NCBI GenBank assembly: GCA_945867255.1
Contig: CAMBHV010000024.1
Coordinates: 1 to 10,651 of the forward strand
DNA from: an uncultured Clostridia bacterium
GTDB lineage: Bacteria > Bacillota > Clostridia > Oscillospirales > Ruminococcaceae
Direction of reading: 5' to 3'
DNA: 10,651 bases
The notes under the pieces are model-generated. The model was not told where the DNA came from and made no database searches. It worked only from the letters and a program-made list of their open reading frames with translations. The translations under genes and the position numbers were made by a program. This document shows, in pieces, positions 5,614 through 10,651 of this stretch (positions within the stretch are counted from its first letter, which is position 1; each line of letters starts with the position of its first letter).

Positions 5614-6909
5614 ATGGAAACTATCAGTTTGATTGGTATTCTTGTTGCCATTTTTGTGATGGTTTATGGCTGTGTCAAATCCATCAACTTAGTTATATTG
5701 ACGCCTATCTGTGCACTGATTGTTGCCCTGACAGGCGGAATGTCCCTGGTAGATGGCTATGGCACAACATATATGAACGGGATGGGCAGCTTTGTGATCT
5801 CTCAGTTCCCAATTTTTTTAACAGGTGCTTTGTTCAGTAAATTCCTGGAACTTTCAGGGCTTAGCAAATCGATAGCAGTTAGCCTGTTTAAAAAGCTTGG
5901 AACAAAAAATATTGTCCTTGCCATGATTTTGTGCAATGTGGTTTTGGCGGCAGCCGGCGTAAATACATTTGTGATTATCTTTACTATCTTCCCTATTGCG
6001 GTGGCTTTGTTTAATATTGCTGATTTACCACGTAAACTTATCCCGGCCTGCATTCTGGGTCCTACCGTGGCTGCTTGTATGATTCCTGGCCTTCCTACGC
6101 TGAACAATACGATCCCAAGCGATGCATTTGGCGTTTCGGTAATGGCGGCTCCAATCATCGGCTTTGTTGGTTTTATCTTAATGGCCGTGTTGGATGTGTT
6201 ATATTTGAACTATGAGGCGAAACGAAGCAAGGCGAAAGGGGAACATTTTACGGCAAACCCTGGCGATGAAAAATATCTAGATATTGACTTGAATGCAGAA
6301 GGGTTGCCAAATCCGTTGCTGGTACTGATTCCGTTAGCTTTTGTTCTGATTTCTTTGAATGTTTTTGCGTTTCCTGCGTATGCTTCTTTGTTTTGCGGTT
6401 GCGTAATTGTTGCTATCATGTTTTTTAAAGTATTGAAACAGAGCCTGAATCAACTGCTGGACGAAGCCGCTAAAAACTCTCAGGTCATTATTACAACGGC
6501 AGCTTTGTCTGGCTTTGGTGCGGTGGTCACTGCAGTTCCCGGATATGCCCTTGTATCTGACGCGCTTTCCAAAGTCAGCTTTGGTAACCCGTATTTGTAT
6601 ACCGTCATTACGGTAGCGGTAATTGCTGCAATTTCTGGTTCTGCCTATGGAAGCATGCGAATTGCTGCAACCGTGATTGGGGAAAAAGTGGTCGCAATGG
6701 GTGGGAATCCGGAAGTGATTTCGCGCTTGATGACTACATCATCGCTTAGTTTTGATTCTTTGCCGCATAATAGCGCAATTGTGCTGGTTCTGAATTATTG
6801 TGGGGTAACCCATAAGGAGGGTTATAAATACCTGGGAGTGACTACAGTGCTGTTCCCGCTTCTTGTCTCCATCGTTGGAATCATTTTGGGCACCATCGGC
6901 ATCGTGTGA
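5614..6909 (+). CDS. GntP-family permease
   Basis: A 431-residue integral membrane transporter with about 12 hydrophobic segments (roughly residues 4-22, 24-42, 58-80, 97-115, 117-134, 141-160, 175-198, 233-250, 252-272, 290-314, 328-345, 405-430) and one hydrophilic loop at about 200-230. GntP-type permeases carry gluconate, related sugar acids, D-serine or other small carboxylates by proton or sodium symport. Family-like signatures are GSAYGSMRIA (342-351) and SFDSLPHNSA (379-388), the latter close to the DSLPHNGA stretch of Clostridial GntP relatives. The ATG at 5614 with GAGG seven bases upstream is preferred over an in-frame TTG at 5584. The following hydrolase starts 16 bases after the stop. 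It presumably imports the operon's substrate, probably an organic acid or N-substituted amino acid; the specificity is not readable from sequence. Confidence 0.88.
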   Translation: METISLIGILVAIFVMVYGCVKSINLVILTPICALIVALTGGMSLVDGYGTTYMNGMGSFVISQFPIFLTGALFSKFLELSGLSKSIAVSLFKKLGTKNIVLAMILCNVVLAAAGVNTFVIIFTIFPIAVALFNIADLPRKLIPACILGPTVAACMIPGLPTLNNTIPSDAFGVSVMAAPIIGFVGFILMAVLDVLYLNYEAKRSKAKGEHFTANPGDEKYLDIDLNAEGLPNPLLVLIPLAFVLISLNVFAFPAYASLFCGCVIVAIMFFKVLKQSLNQLLDEAAKNSQVIITTAALSGFGAVVTAVPGYALVSDALSKVSFGNPYLYTVITVAVIAAISGSAYGSMRIAATVIGEKVVAMGGNPEVISRLMTTSSLSFDSLPHNSAIVLVLNYCGVTHKEGYKYLGVTTVLFPLLVSIVGIILGTIGIV

Positions 6910-6925
6910 TAGGAGGGAATATCCC

Positions 6926-7699
6926 ATGATCATAGACATGCATGGTCATATTTTTTGCTCGAATTTGGAGAATGATAAACGGGAAGTGCTCGAAACCATA
7001 GAAAGATATCACATTCACTGTGTTTATCTGTCTGCTATCGAATTGAATAATCAGGTGCCAAATGAAAGTGAAATAGATGAGTGGAATAGTGCGCAGTATC
7101 AATTTGAAAAGGAACATCCCGATTGTATACGAAGCTATTGCCGGGTGAATTTCTTAAATAAGAATGCCGTAGATGTTGCTAAACGTGGAATCTACGATCA
7201 TAACGTAGTTGGGTTAAAGCTGCTATGTGAGGCACCAATGGATGATAGGAGAATTGATCCGATTGTGGAACAGGCGATTTTAGCCAATGTGCCGGTTTTG
7301 ATCCATGCCTCGCATAAAGCACCCGGCTCCCCCATGTATCCGCAAGAATCTAACAGTATTCATATTGCAAACCTGGCGGCCCGATACCCTGAGGCAAAAA
7401 TCATCATGGCACATACAGGTGGAAATGCATATCTGGCGGTCAAACGTGTCAAGCCATATCCTAATGTGGCCATTGATATTTCCGGTTCCTTGTTGCGCAG
7501 TGGTACGCTGGAGTATGCGGTAAAACATCTTGGCCCGGACAGAGTAGTCTTTGGCAGCGATTTTCCTTATGTGCCCCATGCCATATGTGCGGGGAAAGTG
7601 GAAGAAGCGGATCTGGACCCGACTACCAAAGAAAAAATCTGGTATAAAAATTCACTTCGCATTTTCGATAAATCGTGGAAAGTGGGTGATGGTCAGTGA
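6926..7699 (+). CDS. Metal-dependent amidohydrolase (amidohydrolase-2 family)
   Basis: A 257-residue cytosolic TIM-barrel enzyme. Residues expected for a metal centre are all present: the DMHGH motif at the very N-terminus (H6 and H8), K98 in GLKLL, H127 in VLIHAS, H163 in MAHTGG and D212 in VFGSDFPY. Members of this family hydrolyse C-N or C-O bonds or decarboxylate (as in ACMSD-type enzymes) with one bound divalent metal; the substrate here is unknown. The start at 6926 is chosen because AGGAGGG lies just upstream and because the DxHxH motif normally begins the protein; an in-frame upstream start at 6863 would overlap the permease. The stop overlaps the next gene by four bases (GTGA), so the two are translationally coupled. 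Confidence 0.92.
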   Translation: MIIDMHGHIFCSNLENDKREVLETIERYHIHCVYLSAIELNNQVPNESEIDEWNSAQYQFEKEHPDCIRSYCRVNFLNKNAVDVAKRGIYDHNVVGLKLLCEAPMDDRRIDPIVEQAILANVPVLIHASHKAPGSPMYPQESNSIHIANLAARYPEAKIIMAHTGGNAYLAVKRVKPYPNVAIDISGSLLRSGTLEYAVKHLGPDRVVFGSDFPYVPHAICAGKVEEADLDPTTKEKIWYKNSLRIFDKSWKVGDGQ

Positions 7700-8469
7700 A
7701 TCGCATCGACACAAATGTGTTTTACGGGCAGTGGCCTTTCCGCAAATGTGGCGAAGAAGATTTTTCGAACATTCAAATGCGTTGTGCAAAAAATGGTATC
7801 GATGGAATGTTGGTGTCCAGCGTTCATTCCATTTTCTATGAAGACCCCTTTGAAGCGGAAGAGGACCTTCACAAGGCTATTTGCGGCAGGCCCGGTGTTT
7901 ACCATGTGTTCAGCGTAAATCCTTTTTCGTCAGGATGGGAAGATGATATCAGAGTTGCAAAAGAACAATTTGGTATAAAAGCGTTGAAAATTTTCCCAGG
8001 TTATCACGGATATAGTTTACAGGGATTAGAAGCTGCAAGGATATGCGAGGTGGCGGGCAAATATGATTTGCCCATCATTCTGGCTATGCGTGTAGAAGAT
8101 GAAAGAGTCGCATATATGCTTTACCAGAAACCGATTCCGCTGGATAAACTGGGTGTGTTTTTAGGAACTTATCGGGACAATACGATTGTGCTATCCAATA
8201 TTAGCTTTGGGGAAGTAATGGGGCTGCATCCCAATATTGTTTCCAGAAATAATGTTTTTGTAGACATGGCCGGGTTTAAGTTTATTTCTTTCCCCATGGA
8301 AAAACTTTTAAAAGTGTATGAGAAAGACATGTTTCTGTTCGGTTCCCAGTGCCCGTTATATATTCAAAAAAGTATCTTGAATGAAGTGATTTGCGAAAAT
8401 TTATCAGACACTGTGAAGCAAGATATTCTTTGCAATAATGCGATACGCGTCTTTGGCCTGGAGGGATAA
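7696..8469 (+). CDS. Amidohydrolase-fold protein lacking the usual metal ligands
   Basis: A 257-residue protein, the same length as its upstream neighbour and overlapping it by four bases with a GTG start. It looks like a TIM-barrel amidohydrolase relative: an N-terminal strand IDTNVFYGQWPFR (residues 4-16), GIKALKIFPGYHGYSL (93-108, K98), DLPIILAMRVEDER (124-137), NVFVDMAGF (186-194) and FLFGSQCPLY (213-222). However, the HxH metal motif is replaced by D-T-N, the two barrel histidines are not evident, and the FGSD aspartate is Q218. From memory, a widespread uncharacterised group shares the DxNxxxGxWPFR and MEDER-like motifs, so this appears to be a family with a changed active site rather than a decayed copy. 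It may be a non-canonical enzyme or a partner subunit of the upstream hydrolase. The fold assignment is good; the activity is unknown. Confidence 0.8.
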   Translation: MNRIDTNVFYGQWPFRKCGEEDFSNIQMRCAKNGIDGMLVSSVHSIFYEDPFEAEEDLHKAICGRPGVYHVFSVNPFSSGWEDDIRVAKEQFGIKALKIFPGYHGYSLQGLEAARICEVAGKYDLPIILAMRVEDERVAYMLYQKPIPLDKLGVFLGTYRDNTIVLSNISFGEVMGLHPNIVSRNNVFVDMAGFKFISFPMEKLLKVYEKDMFLFGSQCPLYIQKSILNEVICENLSDTVKQDILCNNAIRVFGLEG

Positions 8470-8472
8470 AAG

Positions 8473-9681
8473 GTGGATATTAGAAATAAAATGCGAAAAG
8501 GTTTCGCAGGCCTGCAGGGCGGGTTGTTTTCTTCTGTAACCAAGGCGGATGTAGGCAGCAGTTTTTCCCAAATGCAGGAACGCGGCGTCACTATGATGAG
8601 TTGGGCGGACCCATTCTTCCCAGATCCATCCACTCCACCACATGTACTGAGGAAAGCAATGGAGTTGCTCGAAAGCGGATGCATGTCTCATTACACCATG
8701 CCGATTGGGAATGCCAAATTAAAAGAGTGCTTTGCTAAACAATGGAAAGACCGCACCCATATGGAGTTGGATGCCCAACGTAACATCATCATCACACCGG
8801 GTTCTGACTCTGGGTTGCTGTACGCCATGATGCCATTTATTGAACCAGGCGATGAGGTAATTGTGCCAGACCCCAGTTATCCTTCCAACTTTTTGAATCC
8901 GGTGCTTCTGGGAGGGAAAACGGTGTCGGTGCCTCTTTGCCGGGAAAACGGGTTTCATTTTGATTTAAATGCCTTCGCACAGGCCATCACGCCGCGCACG
9001 AAAATGGTATTGCTAACAAATCCGAACAACCCAACGACCACGGTATTTACAAGGCAGGAGTTGACGGAGTTATCGAAACTCATCATAGAACACGACTTGG
9101 TCTGTGTGTGTGATCAGGCCTTTGAGGACAGCATATTTGACGGACGAGAAATGGTTTCCATTGCTACTCTGCCCGGAATGTGGGAGCGAACGCTTACGGT
9201 ATGCTCTATTTCAAAGGGCATGGGGCTTTCAGGATTCCGAGTGGGTTATATTGTAGCGGATGATCATATCATGGATGTGCTATTTGGCGGCGCCGTGAAT
9301 GTGTTGGGGGCCACTGGGACGCTTCAACAGGAAGCAGCTATTGCCGCAATGGAAGATCTCTCCTTCATGGATGGCTATATCCAAGAATATGATGCGCGTC
9401 GGAAATACGCATATCAGAAGCTAAATGAAGTTCCAGGCGTTCAAATGCTTATGCCGGAAAGTACATTTTTGTGTTGGGTAAATGTGTCTGAATTGGGAGA
9501 CTCGACCGAAATTATGCAGTATTTGGTGGAACATGCTTTAGTGGCATGCAATGATGGAAAGCCATATGGCCCTTCCGGAAATGGGTATCTTCGCTTTGTG
9601 CTTGGGTCCTGCGGGTCACGGGCCATGATGGAAGCTGCAATCGATAGAGTGTGTTCTGCACTTCATGATTTCAGAAGATAA
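8473..9681 (+). CDS. PLP-dependent aminotransferase, class I/II (fold type I)
   Basis: A 402-residue cytosolic aminotransferase of the aspartate-aminotransferase fold. Seen: NPNNPTT (183-189), D214 that would bind the PLP ring nitrogen, SISKGMGLSGFRVGY (245-259) with Schiff-base Lys K248 and phosphate-binding R256, the YT of the dimer partner site at 74-75, and R374 in YLRFVLG as the expected substrate carboxylate-binding arginine. The residue three after D214 is normally Tyr (DxxY) and contacts the PLP oxygen; here it is F217, which is unusual. The start is GTG at 8473 with GGAGGG (8460-8465) seven bases upstream, three bases after the previous stop. It is the last gene of the operon. It probably transaminates the amino acid released by the hydrolase(s), with RidA removing imine by-products. 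The amino donor and acceptor cannot be told; a lyase activity is a possible alternative. Confidence 0.92.
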   Translation: MDIRNKMRKGFAGLQGGLFSSVTKADVGSSFSQMQERGVTMMSWADPFFPDPSTPPHVLRKAMELLESGCMSHYTMPIGNAKLKECFAKQWKDRTHMELDAQRNIIITPGSDSGLLYAMMPFIEPGDEVIVPDPSYPSNFLNPVLLGGKTVSVPLCRENGFHFDLNAFAQAITPRTKMVLLTNPNNPTTTVFTRQELTELSKLIIEHDLVCVCDQAFEDSIFDGREMVSIATLPGMWERTLTVCSISKGMGLSGFRVGYIVADDHIMDVLFGGAVNVLGATGTLQQEAAIAAMEDLSFMDGYIQEYDARRKYAYQKLNEVPGVQMLMPESTFLCWVNVSELGDSTEIMQYLVEHALVACNDGKPYGPSGNGYLRFVLGSCGSRAMMEAAIDRVCSALHDFRR

Positions 9682-9784
9682 AGGGATTTAATACAGTAGG
9701 CGACATTCTGCTAAGCGAAAGGAAAATCAGGCAGACTGTTACGGTATGTGCATTGCCTCTTCCTGTTTTTCGATTAAGTATAAA

Positions 9785-9825
9785 AGATAAAAGGCCCAAA
9801 GTAATTCGCTTTGGGCCTTTTATCT
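9785..9825 (+). terminator. Bidirectional terminator of the ridA operon
   Basis: A perfect 17-bp stem (9785-9801 with 9809-9825, core AAAAGGCCCAAAG) with a seven-base loop. The outer part is A/T-rich and gives four Ts on either strand. It lies about 100 bases after the aminotransferase stop. Confidence 0.88.
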
Positions 9826-10291
9826 ATTCCCCGCTGTCTGCTGAAAGAAAACTATATCACGGAAGAGCCGGATGCCATGGCAAGGAAAGTGCGATGCGTG
9901 TGGCAGACAGAAGAAATAGGCCCTAAAGCGTATGCAACTGCAAGGAAAATGAGGAATGGTTTAAAGGCAAGCAAATTTGCAGTTGCTGGAAATTGTCATT
10001 TCAGAAAGATGTGTGGCCCGTAATCGAAAGGAAACACTTCATATACAAGGCATTCACAGAACTATAGCGTGGAAGAAAGCGGGTCTGTCTTAAGGGTTCA
10101 TGCGCATATGCTCCATTTGGCCATTTATACCGCTGGCCGGTTAGGGGACTTTTGTTTTATTCAGGAGCTGTTTCACAGGGAGATTTTGCCGCCGCTGTGC
10201 AGTTGGAAGAAACAAGGATGACGAGCGCGGTGTGTGACTGCTTGCGAAATGAGCCGAAGAAATGGGAGGCATGGAAAATTACCAGGCGTTG
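9826..10291. other. Intergenic stretch without a supported gene
   Basis: No convincing gene. The open frame 9811-10023 starts inside the operon terminator and has no ribosome binding site; 10152-10349 starts at a TTG and matches nothing. The stretch is rich in inverted repeats: an 8-bp pair at 9834-9841/9903-9910, the palindrome TGCCATGGCA at 9873-9882, a 10-bp pair at 9934-9943/9977-9986, and GCAAATTTGC at 9971-9980. A structured RNA is possible. Confidence 0.45.
9934..9986. repeat. Perfect 10-bp inverted repeat
   Basis: GCAACTGCAA (9934-9943) and TTGCAGTTGC (9977-9986) are exact reverse complements separated by 33 bases. No T tract follows, so it is not a plain terminator. Confidence 0.55.
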
Positions 10292-10300
10292 TGATACAAT
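10292..10300 (+). promoter_or_regulatory. Possible extended -10 promoter of the acyltransferase gene
   Basis: TGA directly precedes TACAAT (10295-10300), matching the extended -10 form; no good -35 box is visible. The leader would be about 40 bases to the ATG at 10349. Confidence 0.5.
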
Positions 10301-10348
10301 AATGCGCAGAAAGCCCAGTTTGGTGCGGGACAATGTGAGGCGAGCATA

Positions 10349-10651
10349 ATGGCGAACAGAATCCAGGAAAAGATACGAAGTTGGAGCAGGCTGGACAATG
10401 CGGCCAAGATTTTCCCCCCTACTTCGCATGGCGGGGATACCGGCGTATTTCGCCTTTCCTGCGAATTGGCTCAACCGGTGCGCCCGGAACTGCTTCAGAG
10501 TGCGCTGGATGAGACGATGCAGGAATTTCCCCATATGGGAATGGCGCTTCGCCGGGGAGTGTTCTGGTATTATCTGGAACAAAGTGGCCAGCGCCCCTTG
10601 GTAGTGCCGGAAACGCAGCCGCCCTGTGCACAGCTATATACGGGCAGCCGG
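10349..10651 (+). CDS. Alcohol-acetyltransferase-like protein (condensation-domain superfamily), N-terminal part
   Basis: An open frame of 101 codons that runs to the window end without a stop. The N-terminus reads WSRLDNAAKIFPP (residues 12-24), then VFRLSCELAQPV, LLQSALDETMQEFPHMGMALRRGVFWYYLEQ (to about residue 78). This matches, from memory, the start of Clostridial proteins annotated as alcohol acetyltransferases, related to the chloramphenicol-acetyltransferase/condensation-domain fold (PapA/AATase type) that uses an HHxxxD catalytic motif. That motif would lie beyond the window, so activity cannot be judged. GTGAGG lies eight bases before the ATG. Codon use is G/C-rich, more like pnp than like the ridA operon. 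Full-length relatives are around 400 residues or more. Confidence 0.8.
   Translation, partial: MANRIQEKIRSWSRLDNAAKIFPPTSHGGDTGVFRLSCELAQPVRPELLQSALDETMQEFPHMGMALRRGVFWYYLEQSGQRPLVVPETQPPCAQLYTGSR

Noticed and set aside
9811..10023. 70-codon plus-strand open frame
   Set aside because: The start codon lies inside the operon terminator hairpin and no ribosome binding site precedes it.
10152..10349. 65-codon frame whose TAA overlaps the ATG of the acyltransferase-like gene
   Set aside because: The TAATG overlap looks like coupling, but the start is a TTG without a ribosome binding site, the protein resembles nothing, and a promoter-like element lies inside it.

Overview
The window looks like a chromosomal segment from a Gram-positive gut-type member of the Clostridia, probably Oscillospiraceae/Ruminococcaceae-like. 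This rests on strong GGAGG-type ribosome binding sites, Firmicutes-style promoters and T-tailed terminators, the style of the proteins, and a WxxLDNAAKIFP acyltransferase N-terminus at the right edge. The taxonomic placement is an inference. No phage, transposase, rRNA or CRISPR array is visible.

Left part (1-1876): the 3' end of pnp (polynucleotide phosphorylase; end of the second RNase PH core, KH and S1 domains) closes with a strong terminator. About 0.9 kb without a recognisable gene follows. Then comes a single initiator tRNA-fMet with its own promoter and terminator. Middle part (1937-4104): a convergent HEAT/ARM-like helical-repeat protein of unknown role is followed by a class I SAM-dependent methyltransferase. 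The methyltransferase lies in a 1.3 kb segment bounded by two near-identical 30-bp direct repeats and carries a large hairpin and a palindrome downstream, so it may be a mobile cassette.

Right part (4236-9825) is the most coherent unit. A YheO/DauR-type PAS-HTH regulator on the minus strand faces a five-gene plus-strand operon: RidA enamine/imine deaminase, GntP-type permease, metal-dependent amidohydrolase (amidohydrolase-2 family), a second amidohydrolase-fold protein lacking the usual metal ligands, and a fold-type I PLP aminotransferase. The genes are tightly spaced (16-bp gap, 4-bp overlap, 3-bp gap after the permease) and end in a perfect 17-bp-stem terminator. Each of the two divergent promoters has a palindrome just downstream of its predicted start, which suggests substrate-responsive control by the regulator. 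The combined logic is import of an organic acid or amino-acid derivative, hydrolysis or decarboxylation by the amidohydrolase(s), amino-group transfer, and clean-up of reactive imines by RidA. I cannot name the substrate and know of no described pathway with this exact gene set.

Right edge (9826-10651): about 0.5 kb of non-coding DNA with inverted repeats, then the first 101 codons of an alcohol-acetyltransferase-like (condensation-domain superfamily) protein that runs off the window.
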